Source of the DNA: Scybalomonas sp905214925
GTDB lineage: Bacteria; Bacillota; Clostridia; Lachnospirales; Lachnospiraceae
DNA length: 64,000 nt
Direction: 5' to 3'
Assembly: GCA_905214925.1 (NCBI GenBank)
Contig: CAJMOB010000011.1
Coordinates: 1-64,000, forward strand
The notes beneath the pieces are model-generated. The model ran no database searches and had not been told where the DNA came from. It saw only the letters and a list, made by a program, of their open reading frames with translations. The position numbers were made by a program, and so were the translations under genes. Positions 17,571-26,997 of this stretch are shown one piece after another (position 1 is the first letter of the stretch; every line of letters begins with the position of its first letter).

Positions 17571-19514
17571 TTATTCACAAGTATAACTAAGTATCAGGCT
17601 CTTTTTCTTTTTCACAATTAAGGGTATCTCTAAAAGCTGTCTTAGACGGTTAAGTTTTTGAATTTCAGTTGATTTTAGGTCTAGCATTTCTAAATAGTAT
17701 CTCACAACTTCCAAGTCTGTGGCATGTATCAGTTTATGAACATCTTTGTCAACCAGAACTAGATTTGAATATGCGTCTGTGCCACCTTTACTTTTGGGAA
17801 TTTTGTGATGACAGTGTATGTCCTTTAGGCTCAGAAATTCTTTACCCGTAACATAGCACTTACCCCACTGGGCACTGTATAGTGATATTCTGTTATCATA
17901 AAATTCAATACTTCCACCAATAAGTTTCTGATTCATTAGCTGGTACATCAGATTACAGTTAATACCTAGTCTGTCATGAACAATCGCTCTGCCCTCACTT
18001 GTGTAAGGACATATCTTGCGATTAAACGCCATTGGATTTTTAAACTGTATGTAATAGATTGGATATATAGGTTCTCTTGTTCCTGCTACATATCTGAGAG
18101 ACTTCGATTTCCCAAATCGTTGCTTTTCCAATGGAGTCAGTTTCCTGCCTTCCTTTCGTAAGGCGTTTCCACTTTGTGTATTCAATCTATTATACATAAT
18201 TCTGTATGTTCGCTGCTGAATTTTGTTCAGGTCGCTTGCTACATTGGTCGCAATTCTGTAATAGTTCTGTATTCCCAGAACCATTGAGTTGTAAATTACA
18301 ACCTCTTTTGCACCTTGGTCTGAATCTTTGTATTTGCAAAATACTTTGACTTGATTTGCTAGTTTATCACTTTTGTCCTTGAGAGCTTTTGAACTAATAT
18401 GCGAGTCTACGACGTATTTCGAGTCTTTTTTCTTTTTGTGAACTTTAATGCTGAACCCTAAGAATTCCATATGTCTTTGCCTTGTGTTTACAATGCGAGT
18501 TTTTTCAGGTGATATCTCTAATCTCAGTCTATCTTTTAGCCATTTTTCAATAGCTATTTTAGTTTTTTCTGCATCACTTCTCGTTTTACAAAAAATTCTG
18601 AAATCGTCTGCATACCTTACAATCCACATCTCTTTGAGTTTAGTGGATTCACGCATTGCTCTATAGCCGTGGCACCTGTCAACGGTTCCATTCCTTTGTG
18701 GTCTTTGGCTATAGTTATCTGTCACCTTACTGTACTGCCATTGACTTTCAACCCAGTGGTCTAATTCATTGAGTACAATATTGGCTAACAGAGGTGATAG
18801 GATACCACCTTGCGGTGTTCCTTTTTCTGGACTGATCAAGCTACCGTCTTGCATTTTGATTGGAGCTTTTAGAATTCTTTTGATTACATAAATTAACTCT
18901 TTATCTCGTATTCCTAGCGCCCATATCTGCTTTATCAGCTTACTATGGTCTACATTATCGAAAAAGCCTTTTATGTCAAATTCGATAACATAATGTAGGT
19001 TGGACATCTGCAACAGTCTGTAGGTTCTTGCTATAACATTCTCTACAGAGCGATTAGGTCTGAATCCAAAGCTGTTTTCGGAGAACTTAGCTTCGCAAAT
19101 TGGCTCCATAACCTGTTTGATACATTGCTGCACAAGTCTGTCCCAAATGCATGGTATTCCAAGAGGTCTTGTTTTTCCGTTTGGCTTTGGAATTTCCTTT
19201 CTTCTTACAGCTTTTGGTCTGTATCCATGTTTGCTTCCTCTCAAAATAAATCTTACTTTTTCAACCACTTTTTGTGGCTCCATTTTCGCTATATCTTTGA
19301 TGGATAATCCATCTGTACCTGGGGTATTACTACCGCCATTCGTTTTGATATTGCGATACGCAAGTAAAATGTTATTCTCATCAAGAATGATATCCATTAA
19401 ATCATGAAATTCCGAGCCCTTTATGCTTTCATTATAAAGTTCATCGAAGATACTCTGCATATCATAGTATTCGTTATGTCTCAAACTATCAATGCATTTT
19501 GTCTTTTTAGGCAT
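17571..19514 (-). CDS. ltrA: Group II intron reverse transcriptase/maturase with HNH endonuclease
   Basis: 647 residues encoded within intron domain IV. The reverse-transcriptase domain spans ~55-400, with GFRPNRS, FDIKGFFDNVDH, TPQGGILSPLLANI and the active-site YADD near residue 300. Domain X (maturase) follows at ~420-530. A C-terminal HNH endonuclease is present (CYVTGKEFLSLKD, then IHCHHKIPKSKGG). All catalytic motifs look intact, so the intron could both splice and retrohome. The protein binds its intron RNA to promote folding. Splicing of dnaE may depend on its expression. Confidence 0.95.
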   Translation of the reverse strand: MPKKTKCIDSLRHNEYYDMQSIFDELYNESIKGSEFHDLMDIILDENNILLAYRNIKTNGGSNTPGTDGLSIKDIAKMEPQKVVEKVRFILRGSKHGYRPKAVRRKEIPKPNGKTRPLGIPCIWDRLVQQCIKQVMEPICEAKFSENSFGFRPNRSVENVIARTYRLLQMSNLHYVIEFDIKGFFDNVDHSKLIKQIWALGIRDKELIYVIKRILKAPIKMQDGSLISPEKGTPQGGILSPLLANIVLNELDHWVESQWQYSKVTDNYSQRPQRNGTVDRCHGYRAMRESTKLKEMWIVRYADDFRIFCKTRSDAEKTKIAIEKWLKDRLRLEISPEKTRIVNTRQRHMEFLGFSIKVHKKKKDSKYVVDSHISSKALKDKSDKLANQVKVFCKYKDSDQGAKEVVIYNSMVLGIQNYYRIATNVASDLNKIQQRTYRIMYNRLNTQSGNALRKEGRKLTPLEKQRFGKSKSLRYVAGTREPIYPIYYIQFKNPMAFNRKICPYTSEGRAIVHDRLGINCNLMYQLMNQKLIGGSIEFYDNRISLYSAQWGKCYVTGKEFLSLKDIHCHHKIPKSKGGTDAYSNLVLVDKDVHKLIHATDLEVVRYYLEMLDLKSTEIQKLNRLRQLLEIPLIVKKKKSLILSYTCE

Positions 19515-20312
19515 AGGGTTCTCACTTCCTTTCTTTTGGATTGAAAGTGAGTCTTTTTAGTCATACACGAAATCCCTATTTAAATTCGAATGAATAAATT
19601 AAGGTTAATTAACTTAGTTTTAAGAATTACAACGACTTGTGGCCATTCCTCCATTCCCATTACAGGAACTTCACAGGTTCGACCACTACTTTTCAGCACT
19701 GGTTTGGTTGCTTATTATTCTTCGACAACCTATAATTCTTTCGAATCACCCAATACCTTTCCTCGTTCCACAACTTCTATCTGTACATATTTCATTAGGT
19801 GCTCAATATAGACCCGTTAGCTTGAATATGCCCGCCATCCGAAGATTTCGCATATTATGGTATTTCATAACCAAGATTCTTACTTTACCACACTAACACC
19901 GTTACGAGCGGCCCTGTATGTTTCCATACAGTCGTATCTAGGTCCTTTAAATTCTCGAGTTCGTCAGTCGTTATGACATACTCACCATAGAAACTTTATA
20001 GACTTCCGACATATCACAAACCATATCTCATACTTTAATCTTTCATGGCAGGTGGGCTCTAGCCACTTTTGTACCAACCTTACTTGATTATTTCTTTAAC
20101 TTAGGTGTGCTTCTGCCGACTTTACCGAGCTTCTAACATATCAGCTTTCGCTTTTATATGCTAGTCGGAGTATTAAAGAGTATGTTTCAGGGCGTTACCC
20201 CATCATTCCATACTTCGAAGTTGTAGTTCTCCGTTTTTCATTTCAATGCTTTGGCATTTAATCTGAACAACGTGCCTAGCCTTTGTGAATTTAAACTAGG
20301 AACGAGTCGCAC

Positions 20313-22332
20313 CTTGATAGACAATACACCCGTACGTTGGTGATAAAATCTTCTCCAATTGTGGACACGTATATTGAATGAGATGTCGATCATTTTTTCC
20401 TTGAATATATTTTGGAATAAAATCCATTGGCCCAGGACGATATAGCGAAATTCCCGCTATAATATCTTCCAGATTTTCAGGTTTTAATTCTTTCATAAAA
20501 CTCTTCATTCCAGAACTTTCTAGCTGAAAAATCCCTTCTGTTTTTCCTGAACTAATCAGTTCAAATACTTTTTTATCGTCATAATCAATATGATGCATTT
20601 CCAAACGTCTTCCAATTCTATCTTCAATGAGACTAATGGCGTTTTGGATTACAGTAAGCGTTCGAAGACCTAAAAAATCCATTTTTAAAAGTCCAAGCTG
20701 TTCTATCGTAGTCATAGTAAATTGTGTAACGATAGCATCATCAGAAGCTTTTGCTAATGGCACATATTCATCTAATGCTTCTTGTCCAATTACAACTCCT
20801 GCTGCATGCATAGAAGAATGTCTTGGCAATCCTTCTAAACGTTTTGACATATCAATTAAATATTGTATTTGTGGATCGTTTGCATAAATATCTTTTAGAT
20901 CCTTACTTGCCTTTAGCGCCTTATCAATGGTCATATTAAGCTCATTTGGAATCATTTTTGCAACACTATCGACAACAGCATATGGAATATCAAGAACACG
21001 CCCTACATCTCGAATTACCGCTTTTGCTGCCATCGTTCCAAATGTTACAATCTGTACCACTTTCTCTTTCCCATACTTACCTACGACATAATCAATGACT
21101 TCTTGTCTTCGTTCGAAACAAAAATCCACATCAATATCGGGCATGGAAACACGCTCTGGATTTAAGAAACGTTCAAAAAGAAGATTGTAACGAATCGGAT
21201 CAATATCGGTAATTTCTAAGCAATAAGATACAATACTTCCTGCTGCAGAACCACGCCCAGGTCCTACAGCAATCTGATGATCTTTTGCATATTTAATAAA
21301 GTCCCAAACAATTAAAAAGTAGTCCACATAGCCCATATTTTTAATTGTTGTAAGTTCATATTCTAATCGTTCTTTTAGACAAATTCCTTCTTTTACTTCC
21401 TGATCGCCATATCGTTTTTTTAGCCCTTCTTCACAAAGTTTTGTCAAATAAGAATACGCATCATATCCTTCTGGCACATCAAATTTTGGCACTTTTTGCT
21501 CTCCAAATACAATTTCTACATTGCATCGTTCTGCAATTTTATGTGTATTTTCAATTGCCTCTAATGCGTAAGGGAACAATTCTCTCATTTGCTCTTCTGA
21601 TTTTGCAAAATATTGCCCTCCTTCATAACGCATTCGATTTTCATCTGCCACTTTCTTTCCTGTTTGGATACAGAGCAAAATATCATGGGCTTTTGCATCT
21701 TCTTCATAAACATAATGAATATCATTTGTTACAACAAGATCAATTCCTGTATCTTTATGAAGTCGCATCATTCCTTGATTTACCACTTGTTGTGCTTCAA
21801 TTCCATGATCTTGCATTTCTAAAAAGAAATTTCCTTTCCCAAAAATGCTCTCTAAATGTAACGCTGATTTTTTTGCTTCCTCATAAAATCCTTGATTTAA
21901 TAAAGAAGATACCTCTCCTGCTAAACAAGCACTTAATGCAATAATACCTTCATGATATTTTTCTAGCACTTCATAATCAACACGAGGTTTGTAATAAAAT
22001 CCTTCTGTAAATCCTCTTGACACAATTTTCATTAAGTTATGATATCCTGTATCATTTTCTGCCAACAGTACAAGGTGATGATATCTTGATTTTCCTGTCT
22101 CTTTTTCTAATCGAGACCCTAGTGTTACATAAATTTCACATCCTAAAATCGGTTTAATACCAATTTCTTTTGCTGCACGATAAAAATCAATGACCCCATA
22201 CATAACTCCATGATCCGTAATCGCTAAAGAATCCATTCCAAGATCTTTTACTCTTTGAACCAATTCTTTAATTTTACTAGAACCATCTAATAAGCTATAT
22301 TCTGTATGCACATGTAAATGTGTAAAACTCAT
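20313..22332 (-). CDS. dnaE: DNA polymerase III alpha subunit, 5' exon
   Basis: The first 673 residues plus one base of dnaE. The PHP domain is N-terminal (HLHVHTEYSLLDG, TDHGVMYG). The palm carries the catalytic Asp pair in MPDIDVDF near residue 397. GPGRGSAAGS and LRTLTVIQNA match the family. The frame runs to GCIVYQ at the splice site; reading on into the intron adds only GATRS and a stop, so unspliced mRNA yields a polymerase lacking its C-terminal 42%. GGAGG precedes the ATG. DnaE acts in chromosome replication with the clamp and helicase. Confidence 0.95.
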
Positions 22333-22406
22333 CTTTTCCTCCTTCTTCCTTGTTTTATTTGCTTTTCCTTACGTTTCTTATTGTATTCTATCATATTATT
22401 TTTCCA

Positions 22407-24338
22407 TTATCGTTTTCTACCAAACAATAATTTCTGAATCAATCGAATCAATAAGACAATTAATATAATAAGGAATACGACGATACCTAATGCAATCCAT
22501 GTAAATTTATTTGGATGACTTAATAGACTTTTTAAACTTCCACTATTATCCACTACTTTTCTATTATGAAGCTCCTTATAATACTCAGGTACACTTCCTA
22601 CCGTTTCTCCTTCTTTTGGTTCAAACGACTTTAAGTAATCGGCAACACATAACCATGCCTTTAATTCTTTTCCATTGGATTGATATACTAAATGATCTTC
22701 AAAATTTTCTATTTTATTTCCATTTTTATCTTTTGGAACGATAGAAAGCAATCCATAGGATTGTTTTTCTACGGCACTTAACATCTGCCCACTATAGAGG
22801 TCAGCAACAACACGATATAACTTATCATCTTCTAATGGCTTTTGCTCTCCTGTTTCTTCATCCCATAAGGAAACATCCATTACTTTATTAAAAATAAGAC
22901 GTTTTGGACTAAAGGTAAAATGAAGTCCTGATGTATAGAGCTGAGCGACTCCCATAATCGGAGAAATAGAAGCGTCAATTTCCGCTGCCGTTTTTAATTC
23001 TTTCCCTGTTAAATATACATCCACAAGAGGGTATCCTGAAATTTTATCTTTACCGATTCCAAGAGACATTGTCATAAAGGCATCTTCTACCTTCACCTCT
23101 CCTTTTGGAATCGTCTCTCGCACAACTCCCGCTGGCACAATGGCAGCAGCAATCGAGATATAATTTTCTCCTTCTTCTTTTTTTATTGTATGAATATAAG
23201 AATCCGCAATAAAGTTTCCTAAGTTTTCTTCTTGGTGGCGTTCTCCCATAATACTCATAGGAGTAAATTCTACTGTATTAGTTGCCAATACTTGTCCCAT
23301 TTGGTAACCAAACTGAGATAAATAATCTTTATTAATCAACTGATGGAACTCTTCTAACTGCTGTTTTGTTTTCTTATCCTCTTTTATATCGGAAGTAATC
23401 GGAATTAATTCATATTGTTCTAACTCCCATCTTCCATCTTGTTGCTGGTTTAACTTCATTGTTCCGATACGAATCCCATACGCTCCTGTAGAGCCTATAA
23501 TCGTATTTCCAACCTTTTTTGGTTGTTCTAATGTTGTATGGGTATGTCCACTAATAATGACATCAATATCAGGAACTTGTTTTGCTAAAATTTCATCTTC
23601 TGATTTTTCTGGATCCACATCTGTTCCGCTATGAGAAAGACAAACAATAATATCTGCTCCTTCTTCTTTCAAAGCTTTCACTGCCGTTTTTGCACTTTCT
23701 ATTTGATCGGTAAACGTTAATGTGCACATAGGGGAATACTCGATAGATGTCTTTCCAAAAATTCCAAATAAGCCTATTTTTATTCCGTTTTTTTCAATGA
23801 TAGTATAAGGCTTGGCTCCATAGTGATCCATCGCTTCCTTTACCACAAGTTCTTCTTCTCCTGCATCTTCAAAACTAATATTGGATAAAACAAACTCTGG
23901 TAATGGATCGTTTGAATTCTTTGCAGAATTTAGCATATTGGCAAGCCCTTGATTCCGATAATCGGTCTCATGATTTCCTAAAGTCGTCGCATCAAATCCA
24001 ATTTTTCCAAGCATACGAAGTTCCGATGCTTCTGATTCATAAATAGTCTGATATAAGGTTCCCATAGAAAAATCTCCTGCATCCACAACTAAAGTAGCAG
24101 GATTTTCTTTCTTTTTTTCTTGGATTATAGTAGAAATTCTAGAAAACCCACCCATTTTTTGTTGTTTTCCATTAAATTCCGTTGTAAAACTGTCTAGATG
24201 GGAATGTAAATCATGTGTAAATACAATCTCTAACTCTTTTTGCGCATCTTCCTTTGTTTTTCCAAATACAGGAAATGCTGTCATCATTACAGTTGCTATA
24301 ATGAAACATATTGCAACTACATAGTTTCTCTTTTTCAT
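22407..24338 (-). CDS. Membrane-anchored metallophosphatase / 5'-nucleotidase-like protein
   Basis: 643 residues. A signal peptide (~1-26) precedes a calcineurin-like metallophosphoesterase domain with THDLHSHLDS, VDAGDFSMG, LGNHETDY and IISGHTHT, which supply the dimetal ligands. A 5'-nucleotidase C-terminal domain follows (~330-560). The end carries a hydrophobic helix (~608-632) and a basic tail GRKR, anchoring it to the outer face of the membrane. It probably hydrolyses extracellular nucleotides or related phosphoesters. AGGAGG precedes the ATG. Confidence 0.88.
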   Translation of the reverse strand: MKKRNYVVAICFIIATVMMTAFPVFGKTKEDAQKELEIVFTHDLHSHLDSFTTEFNGKQQKMGGFSRISTIIQEKKKENPATLVVDAGDFSMGTLYQTIYESEASELRMLGKIGFDATTLGNHETDYRNQGLANMLNSAKNSNDPLPEFVLSNISFEDAGEEELVVKEAMDHYGAKPYTIIEKNGIKIGLFGIFGKTSIEYSPMCTLTFTDQIESAKTAVKALKEEGADIIVCLSHSGTDVDPEKSEDEILAKQVPDIDVIISGHTHTTLEQPKKVGNTIIGSTGAYGIRIGTMKLNQQQDGRWELEQYELIPITSDIKEDKKTKQQLEEFHQLINKDYLSQFGYQMGQVLATNTVEFTPMSIMGERHQEENLGNFIADSYIHTIKKEEGENYISIAAAIVPAGVVRETIPKGEVKVEDAFMTMSLGIGKDKISGYPLVDVYLTGKELKTAAEIDASISPIMGVAQLYTSGLHFTFSPKRLIFNKVMDVSLWDEETGEQKPLEDDKLYRVVADLYSGQMLSAVEKQSYGLLSIVPKDKNGNKIENFEDHLVYQSNGKELKAWLCVADYLKSFEPKEGETVGSVPEYYKELHNRKVVDNSGSLKSLLSHPNKFTWIALGIVVFLIILIVLLIRLIQKLLFGRKR

Positions 24339-24393
24339 AGTTCCTCCTATTCTTTTTTCCTTTTATTAGAAACTCTTCTTTCTTAATATAAAA

Positions 24394-24436
24394 GGGGGGC
24401 GTTAATGTCTATTAGTATACACGAAAAACGCCCTTA
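24394..24436 (-). terminator. Probable terminator after feoB
   Basis: On the minus strand GGGCGTT (24433-24427) pairs with AACGCCC (24403-24397) around a ~23-base loop and is followed by CCCTTTTATAT. It lies ~90 bases beyond the feoB stop. The long loop lowers certainty. Confidence 0.5.
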
Positions 24437-24526
24437 AAAAAAGTGTCATTACAACCAAGTCTTTTTTCTTCCGACAGTTTATATATAAAAAAATTACCAA
24501 GAAATTTTATACCTCATTCTATTTCT

Positions 24527-26674
24527 CTACCATAAAAGGTGAATGAGCATACATAAAGTAACTCCAACAAAGGTTGGTAATAAAAAGCCAATGAAAGTCC
24601 AAAACCAACTATTCGTTTCTTTTTTCATTGTTAAAACGGTAGTAGAACATGGATAATGAAATAACATAAAGATACAAATACAAACAACTGTTTCTAACGT
24701 CCATCCTGCTGCCTGTAATATTACTTTTAATTCCCCCACTTGCCCAAATCCTATTAAATCTCCTGTAGATAGATATAACATCAACATAATCGGAACGATA
24801 ATTTCATTGGCTGGAAAACCAAAGAAAAAAGCGGTTAAAATAATGCCATCTAATCCTAACTGTCTTCCAATTGGATCTAAAACATGGGCTATTTGCATTG
24901 TCAATGGGATTCCTTGTATTTGTATCTGACCAGCTAAAAACAAGAGGATTCCCGCTGGCATGGCTACAACAACCGCTCTTCTTAAAACAAAAAGCGTGCG
25001 ATCTAAAAAAGAACGGATAAGTACTTTTCCAAACTGGGGTCTACGGTATGGCGGCAATTCCAATGTAAAGGCAGAAGGAACTCCTTTTAAAAGAGTGACT
25101 GATAAAAAATAGGAAATTAAAAATGTCATAGCAACGCCTAACAAAATAAGTCCTGTTAATATTAGTGCACCAAGAAAACTATTTTCCTTCCCAAGCATCA
25201 CCATACCGACACCGATCATAGCCACTAATGTAGGGAACTTGCCATTACATGGCACAAGGCAATTTGTGAGCATAGCAATTAACCGCTCTCTTTTGGAATC
25301 AATAATCCGACAACCGGTTACTCCAACGGCCGAACAGCCAAATCCCATACACATAGTTAACGCTTGTTTTCCACAAGCATGACATTTTTGAAAAACATGA
25401 TCGAGATTTAACGCAATTCTCGGTAAAAATCCATAATCTTCCAGCAAAGTAAACAATGGAAAAAATATCATCATAGGTGGTAACATAACCGATATTACAA
25501 AACTGGTTACTTGATAAATTCCTTTCATGAAAAATCCAATTAAAAATTCAGGCATATGGATTTTTAATAACCATTCATTTAAGAAAACTCCAAGATGTTC
25601 AAAACCTCCTGCCAATAGATCAGAAGGCGTATTAGCCCCTTTCATTGTAATCCAAAAAATTCCGAATAATAACAGTAACATAATGGGAATTCCGGTACTT
25701 TTTCTTGTCAACAACCGGTCGATGGTTTCTTCTTTCTTCCACTTGGTGTCTTGTTTTTGGTGTATTACTTGACTTGCAATACTTTCTGCCCTTTGAATCA
25801 TTGTTTGTTCTACTTCTGAATTTTTCTCTTGTGACATAGCCGATACAAAGACATCCTTCTCGTCAGAATCACTTGAATACATTTGTGCCTTTTCCTTTAA
25901 TTCTCCTTCTCTTTCTTTCCCTATCTTATCGCTTTTTGTACATTCTTTTAGCAGCTGTTCAATTCCTTCTCCCGCTCTTGCTACACAACCAACGACTGGT
26001 ACTTGTAATAAATTTCCCAATTTTTCTAAATCAATTTCGATTCCTTTTTTCTTTGCTTCATCCAATAAATTAACACAAACAACGACTTCTTTTGTCAATT
26101 CCATAATTTCAAGTACCAATAAAAGATTTCGCTTTAGACAACTGCCATCACATACAACAATGACTTTATCGTACTGCATATTTCTTAAACAGTTTTCAGC
26201 CTCTCTTTCTTCCTCAGAGCGAGAATGTAAGGAATACGTTCCTGGCAAATCATAAAATTGATAAAGAATCTCTCCCTCTTTTCGAACTCCTTTTGCACTT
26301 TCCACTGTTTTTCCTGTCCAGTTGCCTGTGTGTTGATGTAATCCTGTTAAATAATTAAATAATGTACTTTTCCCAACATTTGGATTTCCCGCCAATAAAA
26401 TCGTATAGTTTTGCTCTGTCACAGAGGATTTTTCTTCTAATTCTATTATTATCTCTTCTATATCTTTCTTTCGAATGGCAATAACACAATCACAAATTTC
26501 AAACACAATCGGATCTCTTGCAAAAGAAAAAAATAAACATTTAATATGCACACCTTCTTCCATCCCCAGTGCTTGAAATCTCTCTTTCATCGAAGGTTCC
26601 GCCTGAAATAAAACAACTTTTCCACTTTCACCTTCCTTCATTTCAGACATTTTCACTCTTCTTTGTTGGTCCAT
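24527..26674 (-). CDS. feoB: Ferrous iron transporter FeoB with fused N-terminal FeoA domain
   Basis: 715 residues. Residues 1-~80 form a FeoA (SH3-like) domain, followed by the G domain (G1 GNPNVGKST, G3 YDLPGTYSL, G4 NLLDEA), a Glu/Lys-rich linker, and a C-terminal membrane domain with about eight spans. The two Gate motifs read GFGCSAVGVTGCRIID and NCLVPCNGKFPTL, keeping the Cys residues but differing from the classic CNVPAIMATR / NPFMSCGARLP forms. It imports Fe2+ under anoxic conditions. GGGGAGGG precedes the ATG. No separate feoA or feoC is seen. Confidence 0.9.
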   Translation of the reverse strand: MDQQRRVKMSEMKEGESGKVVLFQAEPSMKERFQALGMEEGVHIKCLFFSFARDPIVFEICDCVIAIRKKDIEEIIIELEEKSSVTEQNYTILLAGNPNVGKSTLFNYLTGLHQHTGNWTGKTVESAKGVRKEGEILYQFYDLPGTYSLHSRSEEEREAENCLRNMQYDKVIVVCDGSCLKRNLLLVLEIMELTKEVVVCVNLLDEAKKKGIEIDLEKLGNLLQVPVVGCVARAGEGIEQLLKECTKSDKIGKEREGELKEKAQMYSSDSDEKDVFVSAMSQEKNSEVEQTMIQRAESIASQVIHQKQDTKWKKEETIDRLLTRKSTGIPIMLLLLFGIFWITMKGANTPSDLLAGGFEHLGVFLNEWLLKIHMPEFLIGFFMKGIYQVTSFVISVMLPPMMIFFPLFTLLEDYGFLPRIALNLDHVFQKCHACGKQALTMCMGFGCSAVGVTGCRIIDSKRERLIAMLTNCLVPCNGKFPTLVAMIGVGMVMLGKENSFLGALILTGLILLGVAMTFLISYFLSVTLLKGVPSAFTLELPPYRRPQFGKVLIRSFLDRTLFVLRRAVVVAMPAGILLFLAGQIQIQGIPLTMQIAHVLDPIGRQLGLDGIILTAFFFGFPANEIIVPIMLMLYLSTGDLIGFGQVGELKVILQAAGWTLETVVCICIFMLFHYPCSTTVLTMKKETNSWFWTFIGFLLPTFVGVTLCMLIHLLW

Positions 26675-26997
26675 ACTGCCCTCCCCTTTTTTCTTGCTAT
26701 TGTTACAGTATGTTGTTTTCCATGATATGTGCTTTTCCTATTTTATGTTAAGAAATCTTCACGTTAAGTTGTGAAAGTTTGGTTGTTTCCTATTTTATTC
26801 GATGGTATTCTTTAATCGAGTAGATATTTTTCCAATTTATGGTGATTTTTCTCGCTCTCTTATTTAATTTTATGGAATTTAAAACAATCTATTTTTGACT
26901 TTATCTATTTCTAAAAGGATGTTTTGACACCTAAATCTTATTATAAAACTTTTTATTGCTTAATTATAAAATTGAATTATTTTTAGGAGGAACTAAC
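26675..26997. other. Intergenic region between feoB and the GH18 gene
   Basis: The divergent genes share this 323-base AT-rich spacer. AGGAGG at 26985-26990 serves the GH18 gene. TTTTGACAC near 26923 offers a -35-like element, but no well-spaced -10 box is evident. No Fur-type palindrome or RNA structure was recognised. Confidence 0.45.

Larger units (their letters stand above)
17376..20312 (-). mobile_element. Group II intron interrupting dnaE
   Basis: The 5' end begins GTGCGAC (consensus GUGYG) right after exon sequence TATCAAG at 20313. The 3' end is CACTAT (consensus AY), with the exon resuming AACAAGTTATG. Domain V is readable on the minus strand at about 17424-17458 (GCCGTGTGCGGGGAAACTCG then CATGCACGGTGTG, GAAA tetraloop). 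Domain VI follows, with a candidate branch-point A eight bases from the 3' end (17383). A candidate EBS1, CTTGGT (19875-19870), can pair with exon bases ATCAAG. The intron-encoded protein lies inside. The element is ~2.94 kb, in the sense orientation and appears complete. Confidence 0.93.

Noticed and set aside
19590..19896. Short plus-strand ORFs of 73 and 85 codons inside the intron
   Set aside because: They lie opposite the structured RNA of intron domain I, have no ribosome sites and no recognisable protein features.
15910..22332. An intein or frameshift as the cause of the split dnaE
   Set aside because: The insert has group II intron ends and domain V, encodes a reverse transcriptase in its own frame with stops, and lacks intein splicing motifs. 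The exon lengths join exactly in frame.
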